Of a stretch of DNA of 64,000 bases, positions 51,658 through 60,569 are shown piece after piece. Position numbers and translations under genes: made by a program. Each line of letters starts with the position of its first letter. The first letter of the stretch is position 1. Below the pieces are notes generated by a model. The model did not search any database and had not been told where the DNA came from. It worked only from the letters and a program-made list of their open reading frames with translations. This DNA comes from Corynebacterium aurimucosum ATCC 700975 (lineage in GTDB: Bacteria > Actinomycetota > Actinomycetes > Mycobacteriales > Mycobacteriaceae): assembly GCF_007672725.1 (NCBI RefSeq), contig NZ_VDTC01000004.1, positions 171,391 through 235,390 of the forward strand. Direction: 5' to 3'.

Positions 51658-52495
51658 GCCGATGTCTTCCGCCATCAAGGTGTTTGATGATCTCGCTGTC
51701 GAATACGATTTCAACTGGTGAGAACTTCGACGCGGTGTATTGAAGGACTTCTAGAGCTCGCTCTTTATTTCCGCTAGATACGCTTCTACTCCATGAGCGA
51801 TAGAGCTTAACGATAGTGCTGGGGGAACCGTCAGCGATTAGCTGGCCTTCATGAATCCAAATGGCTCTCGAACAGTGCTCCTGAATCACTTTCGCTCCGT
51901 GTGAAACGAGGAACACGGTACCAGCGCTTTGGATAAACTCCTGCATTCGCTTTTGGGCTTTATCGGTGAAAGAAGAATCTCCAGTGGACAGGGCTTCATC
52001 GACTAATAGGATTTTGGCTGAGACAGCGGTTGCTATTGAAAATTTTAGCCTCGCTGTCATACCAGAAGAATAGGTGTTTAAGGGCCTGTCGATGGCATCC
52101 TTGAGTTCCGCCCATTCAATAATCCCAGGCTCAAGTTGCTGGACCTCCTTGGGGGTGAGTCCCATAGCATATAGCCCTAATTGGATGTTTTGTCGCCCAG
52201 AAAGCTGGCGTTGCAGAGCGGCGGAAACACCCAATAGAGTAGGGGTTTCCGAAACCAAAACCTCGCCCGTTGTAGGAGTCTCAGAGCCGGCGATAAGTCT
52301 GAGTAGAGTGGATTTTCCTGACCCGTTTTTGCCAAGCACGCCAATAGACTCTCCAGCCTCTGCGACCAATGACATGGGGTGCAGGGCCCGCACTTCTTGG
52401 GTATTCCGCCTGAATAGACTTCTACCGGAGCCATTCTTCGATATGCGATAAGTCTTCGATAGGTCCCTGATAGCGACAGTAGTGTTACTTGACAC
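51650..52495 (-). CDS. ABC transporter ATP-binding protein for polysaccharide export (Wzt/TagH-like)
   Basis: 281-aa ATPase. Walker A GKNGSGKST, signature YSSGMTARLKFS (the SSGM variant typical of polysaccharide and teichoic acid exporters), Walker B ILLVDEALSTGD, H-loop FLVSHG. The C-terminal carbohydrate-binding domain of long Wzt proteins is missing. GTG 52495 is used, with AGGAAAGG 10-17 bases upstream, overlapping the permease stop by 11 bases. It is the last gene of the minus-strand export operon and, with the permease, should move lipid-linked glycan across the membrane. Confidence 0.9.
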   Translation of the reverse strand: MSSNTTVAIRDLSKTYRISKNGSGRSLFRRNTQEVRALHPMSLVAEAGESIGVLGKNGSGKSTLLRLIAGSETPTTGEVLVSETPTLLGVSAALQRQLSGRQNIQLGLYAMGLTPKEVQQLEPGIIEWAELKDAIDRPLNTYSSGMTARLKFSIATAVSAKILLVDEALSTGDSSFTDKAQKRMQEFIQSAGTVFLVSHGAKVIQEHCSRAIWIHEGQLIADGSPSTIVKLYRSWSRSVSSGNKERALEVLQYTASKFSPVEIVFDSEIIKHLDGGRHRLR

Positions 52496-53357
52496 CCGTG
52501 TACCTTTCCTCGGCTCGCCAGAAGAATACAAACCCAACCAACAAGACTAACACCGTAGAAAAAACAATATTAAGCGTTGTGTATAGCTCGGGAACTCGGG
52601 CGTAAATAGAAACGTCTCTCGCTGCAGTGAGGTATTGGTATACAGGGTTAAACTTCATTACCTCCAGAAGCACTGGGTGTCCTTCAAATCTCTCGAGGGA
52701 ATAGAAAATTCCAGAGGTAAAGAATAGAGCTCGATTAAGAAGAGAAACCAAGGACTTGATGTCGGGGACGAAAGCCGTCAGTCTTGCGATTATAAATACG
52801 ATTCCAAGTAAGAAGAGGTGTAAGAGGAGAAATATTGGGACTATCAGTATAAGGGTCCAAGAAATCTTAAAGGATTCCTGAAGGGAAAAAGCGGTTACAA
52901 GTGCAACGATTGCGGGAATAATATTGTCATATAGTTGCCGCTTAATGGCTGAACAGGCGACTGCAGCTCGTGGGAAATTAAAGGAGGATATTAATGAATG
53001 GTTGGATTGAATCAAACCAGATCCGGAATTGATACCACGCGAAACGAAGCGAAAGAATACAACGCCAATAATCAAATACCCCACGTAGTTTTCAATGCCG
53101 CGGGATACCTTAAGAATTACTCCAAAGATAAGCGCATATACGAGGATCTCTAGCAATGGTTGAAGAACGAGCCAAGCTCGGCCTAAAAACATTCCGCGAC
53201 CATTGCTCAGTGCTCGACTCCTTGCGTCGGCGTTTATGAAGTAGCGACGCTTGTGCAATCGAGCGAGGTATTCTCTCATATTAGGAGCAGAGTTGACGGG
53301 CTGAAGCCCAGAATCGTCTACCATTATCTTGGTTGAATCCATGAAATGGTCTTTCAT
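52485..53357 (-). CDS. ABC-2 type polysaccharide export permease (Wzm/TagG-like)
   Basis: 290-aa membrane protein of the ABC2_membrane family with about six helices after a basic N-terminal tail (LARLHKRRYFINADARSRAL). Family-typical parts are GRAWLVLQPLLEILVYALIF, YVGYLIIGVVFFRF and NRALFFTSGIFYSLERF, where the last precedes the final periplasmic loop. ATG 53357 has AAAGGAC at the right spacing. The ATPase gene overlaps its end by 11 bases, so the two are coupled. 105 bases separate it from the heparinase-like gene. Confidence 0.9.
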   Translation of the reverse strand: MKDHFMDSTKIMVDDSGLQPVNSAPNMREYLARLHKRRYFINADARSRALSNGRGMFLGRAWLVLQPLLEILVYALIFGVILKVSRGIENYVGYLIIGVVFFRFVSRGINSGSGLIQSNHSLISSFNFPRAAVACSAIKRQLYDNIIPAIVALVTAFSLQESFKISWTLILIVPIFLLLHLFLLGIVFIIARLTAFVPDIKSLVSLLNRALFFTSGIFYSLERFEGHPVLLEVMKFNPVYQYLTAARDVSIYARVPELYTTLNIVFSTVLVLLVGFVFFWRAEERYTGVK

Positions 53358-53462
53358 TGCCTGTCCTTTACGGGAAACCTCCATTGGTCATCATCGCAGG
53401 AATCGTCGAGACCCACTGAATGCGGTTATTGATGCCGTTGCAAAGGCTACCTACAAAACTGT

Positions 53463-55127
53463 TTATCTTTCGGCCGAACTAAAACGGGGGATCACGATAG
53501 ATTGATCGGTTAAGAACTCACTTGAAGAAACGATGATACTATCTTCCGACTGAAAGATGCTACCCGTAAAAGGCGTACCGAGGGAAATGACAAAGAGGCG
53601 GTCCGTATCGAGGCTTTCCTTACCTCGAAATACCAATTGCGATGTTTCAATGGCTTTGTTGCTTCCTGGTGAGATTATTGCCTCTACGGGATCCTCAGAT
53701 CGATCTCCCTTAATGACCTCAATTTCAGTATCCTTTGGATCCGTCATTGAGAGGTAGATGACTTCGCCCTGGTTCTCAATTTGTACTGAACTATCGTCTC
53801 GAATGATTGCATTTGCAGTAGGAGGGAGCATGAATCGCTCGGTCCAAGCTTGTCCCGTCTTATCAGTTGAGTGGCCGACATCGTTTAATAGAATGATATT
53901 GAATTTTGGGACCGAGATTACGGTGCGGCGTAGCTTCGCACCCGGAAACCCGTGATTGTAGCCTGAGGCTAGAGAATAGTTTTTAGCCTCTAGATACTTG
54001 TCGGTGGCAATCACTTTGGTGTATCGGTTGTCGGGCGGGCGGTTGTAGCGCGTATTAGGCGTGAAAGAGTTGTGTGCTCTGTAAGAAACTACATAGCGCC
54101 GATACTTGTTCTTTCCATAGTTGTACTTCCCTGCGTCTACAAAGAAGTTCTTACCTCGATAGTTTAAGACGACGCTTAAATCGTCAGAATGCTTGTGTGC
54201 GGTGGCAGAATAGCCGCATACAAAACCAATGTAGCTTTGAGACGATTTGCTCTTGAGGGCCGTAAAACCGCTCATTGAGTCGTGAAAAGATTCCCAATTT
54301 GGTTTGGCGGAAACTGTACGAGCTGAACTATCGCCAATTCCTGGCAATTCACCATTTGGCATAACGATGCGGCTAAAATGACCGGCCGCTAGGTCCAGCT
54401 TTCTTAGAATATCTTGGCCTAATGAGAATCCATTACTGTTTAGGTATGCTTCGATCTCGCGATACATCCGATATACCATCCCGTGGTACTCCGGAGAGTT
54501 TTCTTGATGCATACCGGTTTCACTAAAGGTTTGCCAAAAAATGCTCTCAACACGGCCAAGGGCGTGGTAGAGGTATGCGGGTTCGTCCAAACCAATGCCC
54601 AAAGACATTAACGCCATGTCCATCATAATGCCGTGATTGTTCATTCGATGGTGACTATCATCCAGCAATACATCGGCGTGCTTTTTTAAAATTTGCTCGA
54701 TACGCGCGCTTTCGACGGGGAGCCCTTCGGATTGCATTAGATACAGGTATTGCATTAGAACTCGCACGCGCGCGCCTACGGCGTGGTCGTACCAAGTCAT
54801 TTCTGTTTCGCCGCCAGCCTCAACGTAGTCGAGCCAGCTAGTGACGATTTCAGAGGCCTTTTCTAGGAGGGCACGGTCGTCCCTGTTTTCAAATACTGCT
54901 AGGAGTGTTCCTACAACTCTGAGATTCTGAAGGTAGAGCTGATAGGTAGTCTCGAGTTGCGGTTCAAGGTGTTCCCAATCGAAGGATGTTCCAAATTGAA
55001 TATCGGGATAACCAGGGAAAGGCTCGATAGTATTGTCGAGGGCTTTAGTTGCAATCCGCTGAACATCTTTGTTGAGTTTGGAGGAAGAATCCCCGATCAG
55101 GGGCATTACGGCGGATCTTTCAAACAT
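53463..55127 (-). CDS. Heparinase II/III-like polysaccharide lyase family protein
   Basis: 554 aa with two parts: an alpha/alpha-toroid (residues about 30-280; NNHGIMMDMALMSLGIG, TGMHQENSPEYHGMVYRMYR) and a heparinase II/III beta-sandwich (about 290-540; HKHSDDLSVVLNYRGKNFFV, DAGKYNYGKNKYRRYVVSYR, AHNSFTP). The conserved catalytic-type His/Tyr positions in NNHG, SPEYH and HKHSD are present. No signal peptide, so it is probably cytoplasmic or exported otherwise. In capsule clusters such enzymes are thought to trim or modify uronic acid polymers, which fits a ManNAcA-containing glycan. ATG start. Confidence 0.87.
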   Translation of the reverse strand: MFERSAVMPLIGDSSSKLNKDVQRIATKALDNTIEPFPGYPDIQFGTSFDWEHLEPQLETTYQLYLQNLRVVGTLLAVFENRDDRALLEKASEIVTSWLDYVEAGGETEMTWYDHAVGARVRVLMQYLYLMQSEGLPVESARIEQILKKHADVLLDDSHHRMNNHGIMMDMALMSLGIGLDEPAYLYHALGRVESIFWQTFSETGMHQENSPEYHGMVYRMYREIEAYLNSNGFSLGQDILRKLDLAAGHFSRIVMPNGELPGIGDSSARTVSAKPNWESFHDSMSGFTALKSKSSQSYIGFVCGYSATAHKHSDDLSVVLNYRGKNFFVDAGKYNYGKNKYRRYVVSYRAHNSFTPNTRYNRPPDNRYTKVIATDKYLEAKNYSLASGYNHGFPGAKLRRTVISVPKFNIILLNDVGHSTDKTGQAWTERFMLPPTANAIIRDDSSVQIENQGEVIYLSMTDPKDTEIEVIKGDRSEDPVEAIISPGSNKAIETSQLVFRGKESLDTDRLFVISLGTPFTGSIFQSEDSIIVSSSEFLTDQSIVIPRFSSAER

Positions 55128-55151
55128 ATTACTCCTTAATTCTGAATTTTC

Positions 55152-56087
55152 CTAGTGAGAGAAATGGTTTCCTATTGCATCGACCCTGGTCGACCAAAAA
55201 GAGTCTTTCAGCGTCTCTGAGAAGCCTTTATTAAACTGCTCCTTCATTTCATCGACATTGATAGCAGGGCCGAAAGATTTTACTAGTCGGTGAAATCGGA
55301 TACTTCCGGGAACAGTGAAAACCTCTTGGGAAGATAAGTTGGATAAGTATCGTGTAGGGATGAAGCTCGGGAGTTCGGCATTTGCGGCTCCGAGAAACGC
55401 GTAGCGGTTGCTCGAATTTTTGATAAACCAGTAAATCTCGCCGTAGTCTTTATCGGGATCATCAAATTCTTGCTCAAAAACTTGAGCAGAATCCGAGATG
55501 ACAATAATCGTGAAGGGAAGAAAACGAGATAGCTGAGCCAGCTTAGCTAGCAGTTCAGCTTGATGTGGTAGCAGCTGTTCCGTGGCTTCGACGGATAAAA
55601 TATGTTGTTCGAAGGTGAAATCTGACCCGCTAACGACTTTGGTTGCAGTTTCCAGGACTTCAAAAGCCGCTCGATCGTCATACGTAATCACTCGGTTTGC
55701 GATTTGAAGCTCGTCTTCTCGGAGAATGAGATGAATTGGAGCTGTTACTGCTGCGGGGCTTTCGAAACTTAGCTTACTGAGCTGATTTCGGCGCTTTATT
55801 TGCCAGGCGGCAGAGGAATCGGTAATGCCCTTCTGCGCGAAAACTTTACCCGCCCAAGGATAGCTTGAATTTGCAAAAGCGTCACAGGTAAACCGGCAGC
55901 GTTTAGGTGATTGATCCCATAGACATAGACTTACCAGGGAACCTAGCATCAAGGGCTCCTGGGGAACACTGTAAACAAGCGCTGCGATTCTTCGAGACAA
56001 ATCTGTCTTGTCTGCATGTGCGTGCCTAGCGTTGGCACTCAACGATGAAAGCTTAGTCAGAAACTCTGGTATAGGCACATTGGGCAT
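55152..56087 (-). CDS. Hypothetical protein of the polysaccharide locus (311 aa)
   Basis: Soluble protein without recognisable domain. Sequence features: Ser/Ala-rich start (PEFLTKLSSLSANARHAHAD), a central strand-rich part (HLILREDELQIANRVITYDD; LPFTIIVISDSAQVFEQEFD), and GEIYWFIKNSSNRYAFLGAA. The Rossmann-like alternation and 'IVISDS' suggest a nucleotide-sugar or hydrolase fold, but this is weak. It starts within the stop of the hydrolase-like gene (one-base overlap) and precedes the heparinase-like gene by 24 bases, so it belongs to the same operon. Confidence 0.75.
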   Translation of the reverse strand: MPNVPIPEFLTKLSSLSANARHAHADKTDLSRRIAALVYSVPQEPLMLGSLVSLCLWDQSPKRCRFTCDAFANSSYPWAGKVFAQKGITDSSAAWQIKRRNQLSKLSFESPAAVTAPIHLILREDELQIANRVITYDDRAAFEVLETATKVVSGSDFTFEQHILSVEATEQLLPHQAELLAKLAQLSRFLPFTIIVISDSAQVFEQEFDDPDKDYGEIYWFIKNSSNRYAFLGAANAELPSFIPTRYLSNLSSQEVFTVPGSIRFHRLVKSFGPAINVDEMKEQFNKGFSETLKDSFWSTRVDAIGNHFSH

Positions 56088-56944
56088 TAGTCTTCTCCGG
56101 AAATCCGTGACAGCGCGTTATTGATGATGGTCAGAGTCTTGTCTTTGGACATGGGCGTATGGCCGCTGCGTGTATCAAAATAGTAATGAGTAGCGAAATC
56201 TAAGTTTTCGGACTTCTGAAGTCTCGCTCGGTTGGCAATAAAATCGTTGACGACTGGGAGTTGTGCAGCGTAGTCGATTTTACTTGCTGTGTTGACCCAA
56301 TAATCTCCACAAAAAGGTATATCTAACTCAATGAATTGATTCAATGCATTAATCGAAGAGGGATCTTGCTCGCGGAGTTCATTGAGGGATATACCGGGAT
56401 GGGAATTCCGCATAATCGTATCAACAAACTTTTTGTGATACTTTGACCAATCGAATTGAGCATTATTGACTAAAAACCGTGAACCTGGAAAACGGGAGTG
56501 CATTTGTACAGCTTGAAAGCCGCCCGCCGAACTGCCGAAAAACAGTATCCGGCTGTTGGATTCGATTTCTAAATTCTCACGTATGAAATCGACGCATTGC
56601 GCCATTGTCGTGAAAGGTCTAGAGAACGCAGATCCTTGAGCCCAACCAATCTGGATTTCGTTGTGTTGATGGAGGGTGGGATCTGAAATGAACAGACAGG
56701 ATGCCTCGATGGATTCAGCCCATGTCCTGCGCTGAAATACGTCCCTTGGATCTTTTTCTGCTTCTCGTTTTACTGCGCCATTAAATCCCACAAATAGCCG
56801 GTCAGAATATTCGGGCCGATGATAATAGATCGCCGATATTTTGCATCCTCCAAATAAAAAGCTGAAGCGGATGCTTTTGCCATCTGTAGGTTTCGGTAGT
56901 CGCGCTCCGGGGTACAGAATTGGAGGCAACGCGCTAGTAGACAT
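56087..56944 (-). CDS. Alpha/beta-hydrolase-like protein of the polysaccharide locus
   Basis: 285 aa. The stretch RILFFGSSAGGFQAVQMHSR has the nucleophile-elbow pattern GxSxGG with Ser about residue 146, and the C-terminal HYYFDTRSGHTPMSKDKT offers a His at the end, as expected of a catalytic triad; LFVGFNGAVK near residue 45 could be the oxyanion region. It resembles hydrolase-like proteins in capsule clusters (XcbB/CpsF-type), perhaps transferring or removing acyl groups. ATG 56944 is used: GGAGGGGG lies 6-13 bases upstream. It overlaps the glycosyltransferase stop by 11 bases. The function is not established. Confidence 0.7.
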   Translation of the reverse strand: MSTSALPPILYPGARLPKPTDGKSIRFSFLFGGCKISAIYYHRPEYSDRLFVGFNGAVKREAEKDPRDVFQRRTWAESIEASCLFISDPTLHQHNEIQIGWAQGSAFSRPFTTMAQCVDFIRENLEIESNSRILFFGSSAGGFQAVQMHSRFPGSRFLVNNAQFDWSKYHKKFVDTIMRNSHPGISLNELREQDPSSINALNQFIELDIPFCGDYWVNTASKIDYAAQLPVVNDFIANRARLQKSENLDFATHYYFDTRSGHTPMSKDKTLTIINNALSRISGED

Positions 56945-59588
56945 AGTTCCCCCTCCGCGCGTCATCTAATAGGCCTTTTATCTCCTGGTCATTCTGGATA
57001 TCAATACCGTATAGAGATGTGATCTCTTCGATAATTGTCACACATTCCTGACGATCTTCGGCTGAAACATACTTAAGTTTTTCGATATACCAAAGCTTCA
57101 AGAAGTCTCGGAAGCGAGTTTCAATATAGTGCTCTTTAAGTCCAATTGAGTCTAACCATGAAGATCTTGATTCTTCCAACGGGATATACTTCCTATAGAA
57201 CTTTGGAGAAATTGAGTTAACCGTCGAATTGGAAACCTCAGCATAATAAACGTGTACGGGGAGAGTTGTGACGGAAACACTATGAGCGTAGAAGAGCATC
57301 TGCTGGAAGAAGTATGAGTCCTGCCCAACAGCCCCCACTGGCTGAATTAGTCCTAAACTCTTCAACCATTGAGTATCGGCAACGAGTGCTTGGATACTCA
57401 TGGGCTTATAGTTTAGTTGCTTCAAAAGCTCGGCATTCTCGCCGTTCAGGCTTGGGCTCTTTGCCATGGCGTTTTTTAAGAAGCGGGAGTTATTTACCGT
57501 TGATCGCCGGCCCTTGAAGCGGATCATGTTTCCAATTGCAAAATTACGATTGTTCTTTTTAGCGAGAGCTAGCAATTGGTCGAACGCATCATTTAGCTGC
57601 TCGTTGTCGGGATCTAGGTACGTTACGTAAGGTGTTGAAGTTAATTCAAGTCCTTTGTTTCGCGGACGAGACGCACTTCCTGAGCCGCCGACGGGGTAAC
57701 GGTAAACCTTTACGTTGGGATACAGCTGTTCGATGAGATCGACGATCTTTTGAGTCTTAAGATCTGTGGATCCGTCATCTACGATAATGATCTCGCTCTT
57801 TGGGAAGATGTTGCTTCTGACAAGCGATTGGAAGCATTTGTGGATGAGATGTCGTCCGTTGTTGTACGTGGGGACAATGATCGATATCTCAGGTTCCTCG
57901 CGTCCGACAATATTTACAGGTCGCGTCGCCACACTTGTTTTGATGAGCATCGTCTTCTTAACGGCTAAGGTGGGAAATGTTTGCCCTTTTGTGAGCCAGT
58001 AGACGTGTCCGCTGTCTTTGCTCAAGTCATTTGAAGTTGGTTCATACGCTATCTGGAAGTCGTCGAAGGCTGCAAACTTCAAAATATCTGCATCCGAGTA
58101 GCGGAAGGTTGCTATTGCATCGTCGACGAGATCTGGTCCATTGAACGGGATACGATCAATGAAAATCAGGACATCGCCGTTCTCGGAGCCTTTTACCCGA
58201 TCTAGGTCATTCGGTGTTATCCACTTCAGCTCTGATTCGGTTGCTTGTGAATCGCGAAACTCCTCAAAGTTTCGTTGGTTATCGCTGACGATATAGACAT
58301 TGTGATCGGGTTTTGTTGCTTCTATCCCGACTACCTCTAGTATTTCGTCGACTCGATCGAAGGCGGTGTCGTTGAGGAAGACTTCGCGAATACCTTCAAC
58401 CTGGCAGTAGCTCAAGTATTCGTCGGTCAGAGTGTCGAGGAATAGCTCGGTATCTACTTCAGAATCGAGCATGGTTATTTGTGGGTAGCGTGAGTTTAGG
58501 CCAGCGCTGTAATTGGAGAGCACTAGGGTCCCCATTGCTTGGAGTTCAACGGCGCGGTTTGCAAACATTGTTTGGCTTGTAACCACTGAATTGAGGTTTA
58601 TCGCAAGCGGAAGCAGCTTCTGAAGTCGTAAAACCTGATCGTGAGAAAGTGGCCCATGGAGATTCCTGAGATACTTGGACGGGTAAAGATACCTTTCCAC
58701 GTTTTTAAACTTGTTCGGATCAAGATCTAGATTCCGATCGATAATGAAAAGATCCGAGTCTGACTGATTGACGCCATCGAAAATCTTTTCTGCAGCTTCT
58801 GCGCGCTCGGGGTACTTATGCGACATCCAAGAGCCCGCGAATACAACCTCTCGCCCCTTGTGTCGTTGACAACCTAAAGGATTGTGCTTTTTGTAGTTAA
58901 CCCCAAAGCGGAGCGCCTTGATCGGAGTTCCCGGTCCGATGTCTTCCCTGTACTGGGGGATCATTTCCTCAGCTGAAGTGAATACAAAGTCTGCAAGTTT
59001 TGCCAGGCTAAGAAAGGCCTTATAGTTAGGCGGGTCTTCCTTGGAATAGAAAACAACGGGGATTTCGTTGGCTTTTGCAAGAGGGATAACCGCATCTTCG
59101 ATTAGGCGACGGTTAGGTGAATTTTTCTGCGCAGCGCCGTACCATTCGTCCTTGAGACCGCGCCAAGCGGATACTACGAGAAGGATATCAACCGTGGGTA
59201 CTACAGCCTCAAAATTCTCGGGAGTTAAAGGGACGAAATCGGCAGCAACCTCTATGGAGTCGAAGAGAAAGGCGTCGGCGATAATAGCAATCTTTACGTC
59301 GCGCGGTCTGTCCCATTTTTGAGCCGTTGCTACGGGCAGAGAAGCAGCTTCTGCAAGCAATTCTTCTATACAAGCTTCAGTGCTTGTACAATATTGGGCG
59401 TACTGTTTCATATACTCCGCACGGTTCTTGATTGGTTCAATGAACCCGCCGGAGTGAGCTTGGTGCCCAGCTTTTCTTCCCGTCGGATGAGCATTAAGGA
59501 TTGCTTCCGCTTTTAATTTGGCCGCCTTAACTTGTTTCTTGAGGCCGCGCAGCCGCTTTAATTGCTTGTTGATAGCTGATTCCTGCAT
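56934..59588 (-). CDS. Two-domain glycosyltransferase (CgeB-like GT plus GT2)
   Basis: 884 aa. A short coiled start (LKRLRGLKKQVKAAKLKAEA) is followed by a CgeB/DUF3880-type glycosyltransferase region (about 100-430: VVFYSKEDPPNYKAFLSLAK; EVVFAGSWMSHKYPERAEAA; FANRAVELQAMGTLVLSNYS). A GT2 domain (about 565-800) follows: EISIIVPTYNNGRHLIHKCF, IIVDDGSTD, and DPDNE in place of the DxD motif. Two active sites in one protein could build a disaccharide repeat. ATG start, 2 bases after a small coiled-coil gene; the start of the hydrolase gene overlaps its end. Confidence 0.85.
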   Translation of the reverse strand: MQESAINKQLKRLRGLKKQVKAAKLKAEAILNAHPTGRKAGHQAHSGGFIEPIKNRAEYMKQYAQYCTSTEACIEELLAEAASLPVATAQKWDRPRDVKIAIIADAFLFDSIEVAADFVPLTPENFEAVVPTVDILLVVSAWRGLKDEWYGAAQKNSPNRRLIEDAVIPLAKANEIPVVFYSKEDPPNYKAFLSLAKLADFVFTSAEEMIPQYREDIGPGTPIKALRFGVNYKKHNPLGCQRHKGREVVFAGSWMSHKYPERAEAAEKIFDGVNQSDSDLFIIDRNLDLDPNKFKNVERYLYPSKYLRNLHGPLSHDQVLRLQKLLPLAINLNSVVTSQTMFANRAVELQAMGTLVLSNYSAGLNSRYPQITMLDSEVDTELFLDTLTDEYLSYCQVEGIREVFLNDTAFDRVDEILEVVGIEATKPDHNVYIVSDNQRNFEEFRDSQATESELKWITPNDLDRVKGSENGDVLIFIDRIPFNGPDLVDDAIATFRYSDADILKFAAFDDFQIAYEPTSNDLSKDSGHVYWLTKGQTFPTLAVKKTMLIKTSVATRPVNIVGREEPEISIIVPTYNNGRHLIHKCFQSLVRSNIFPKSEIIIVDDGSTDLKTQKIVDLIEQLYPNVKVYRYPVGGSGSASRPRNKGLELTSTPYVTYLDPDNEQLNDAFDQLLALAKKNNRNFAIGNMIRFKGRRSTVNNSRFLKNAMAKSPSLNGENAELLKQLNYKPMSIQALVADTQWLKSLGLIQPVGAVGQDSYFFQQMLFYAHSVSVTTLPVHVYYAEVSNSTVNSISPKFYRKYIPLEESRSSWLDSIGLKEHYIETRFRDFLKLWYIEKLKYVSAEDRQECVTIIEEITSLYGIDIQNDQEIKGLLDDARRGNYVY

Positions 59589-59590
59589 AG

Positions 59591-59845
59591 TTAGTTGTTT
59601 CCTAAAATCTTTTTCCGAAGGTTCCAGTAGCGGCGTTGAAGGCGCAGAGATTTAGTGCTTTCAAGCTTTCGGACTTGCGATTTTAACCGCCGAATCTCCT
59701 CGTCGCGTCGCTGGATGCCCCTTAAGAGCTTCTCATCGCGCTCAATCTCAAAGAGTAAATCAGAATATGCCTTTACTAGCTCGGTAGCTAGCCTCGAGGT
59801 CAGATCGCTGGTTATTTCCTCAGTTTGCTTTGCACGTTTTCTCAT
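59591..59845 (-). CDS. Small coiled-coil protein (84 aa)
   Basis: First gene of the minus-strand polysaccharide operon. Highly charged helical sequence (LVKAYSDLLFEIERDEKLLR; RRDEEIRRLKSQVRKLESTK) with heptad-like spacing of Leu/Ile, ending in a basic RLQRRYWNLRKKILGNN. The 'SxSLRLxRRYWxLRKKI' end resembles the linker helices found at the start or end of capsule glycosyltransferases, so it may be a detached piece of the downstream enzyme or an oligomerisation partner. ATG with AGAGG upstream; only 2 bases separate it from the next gene. Confidence 0.7.
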   Translation of the reverse strand: MRKRAKQTEEITSDLTSRLATELVKAYSDLLFEIERDEKLLRGIQRRDEEIRRLKSQVRKLESTKSLRLQRRYWNLRKKILGNN

Positions 59846-60119
59846 GAAGAGGACCTCTGCTCAACGGGGGTGAAGTTCACTATATGGGCTTAAGTTACCA
59901 GATCCGTGCACAGAAAACTTCTGAAGGATCCGAGGACACTTTTGTCATAGTCTAGTAGAAGCCGACCCACCACGATTCTCTGGCACCTCCATCTCCTTTT
60001 GATTCCTTTTGCGTGGTTGCCGATTAATGAATTGACTATCGTTGTGTTGGTTAGGAATAATCCGTAAACGGAGTAGCCTTAAGTCATACGCAAAATTTGC
60101 TGCTCGACCCTCATCCTGG
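59846..60119 (-). promoter_or_regulatory. Promoter region of the polysaccharide operon
   Basis: 274 bases without a gene. On the minus strand TATAGT (59878-59883 region) lies about 35 bases before the first ATG and is the best -10 candidate. The part towards 60119 is unassigned sequence next to the jetD remnant; a short open frame there has no support. Confidence 0.4.
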
Positions 60120-60557
60120 CTACTGGCCGGTGAGGGTCTTTTTGTGGGTAGAGGGTCCAAAGATCTCTGGCTCTCTAATTTCCGCGTTTGCGTACATAAA
60201 CAGAACCCGCTCTTGTTTAATGCGTAGCCGGCCTTGGTTGAAGAGAAAGCGAAAGGCGCGCTGTTTCTCGGCATCGAGAATGGCAAAGCCGGCGGCATCA
60301 AAATTGCCCCAGTAGGTGATGTCGGCTTGCTGCAGCCAGCCCAGTGCGTGAAGTTGGTGGGCGGCGGTGCTAGAGGCGAGGGTGGCGATGGTGGTTGGGG
60401 AGGCGTCGGCAAGCGCAGGCAGTGCCAGGAAGGTTTGTTTGTTCATATCCACAGCGAGAATCCGTGGTGGTGTGTAGGTGAAGAGGGCGGCGGCGTGGTC
60501 GGCCGGCACGCATATCCTCGTTGCGGTGGTGGTCAACGTCGCGTCGAAGTTGATCAA
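60120..60557 (-). pseudogene. Remnant of Wadjet JetD (DUF3322/DUF2220) protein
   Basis: The frame resembles the C-terminal part of JetD, the nuclease-like (TOPRIM) subunit of the Wadjet/MksG anti-plasmid system: ILAVDMNKQTFLALP matches the usual 'vVENKqtfLAlP', LGWLQQADITYWGNFDAAGFAILD matches 'WL....vhYWGDiDthGFAIL', and LRIKQERVLFMYANAEIRE matches the terminal 'LRIEQERIP..yA...'. The roughly 50-residue stretch normally between the last two (with 'LLMDrxTLlaH') is absent and the entire N-terminal domain is missing, so this is a 5'-truncated, internally deleted gene. No jetA/B/C homologue is nearby. Comparison is from memory of the family. Confidence 0.6.
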
Positions 60558-60569
60558 TTGCGTCGTCGA

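Noticed and set aside
59945..60412. Alternative minus-strand frame near the JetD remnant
   Set aside because: Low-complexity Pro/Ser/Thr start and no family match; the other frame carries the JetD blocks.
60234..60569. N-terminal extension of the permease fragment as real protein
   Set aside because: This part is antisense to the JetD-like frame and of atypical composition; permease similarity starts only at about 60573.
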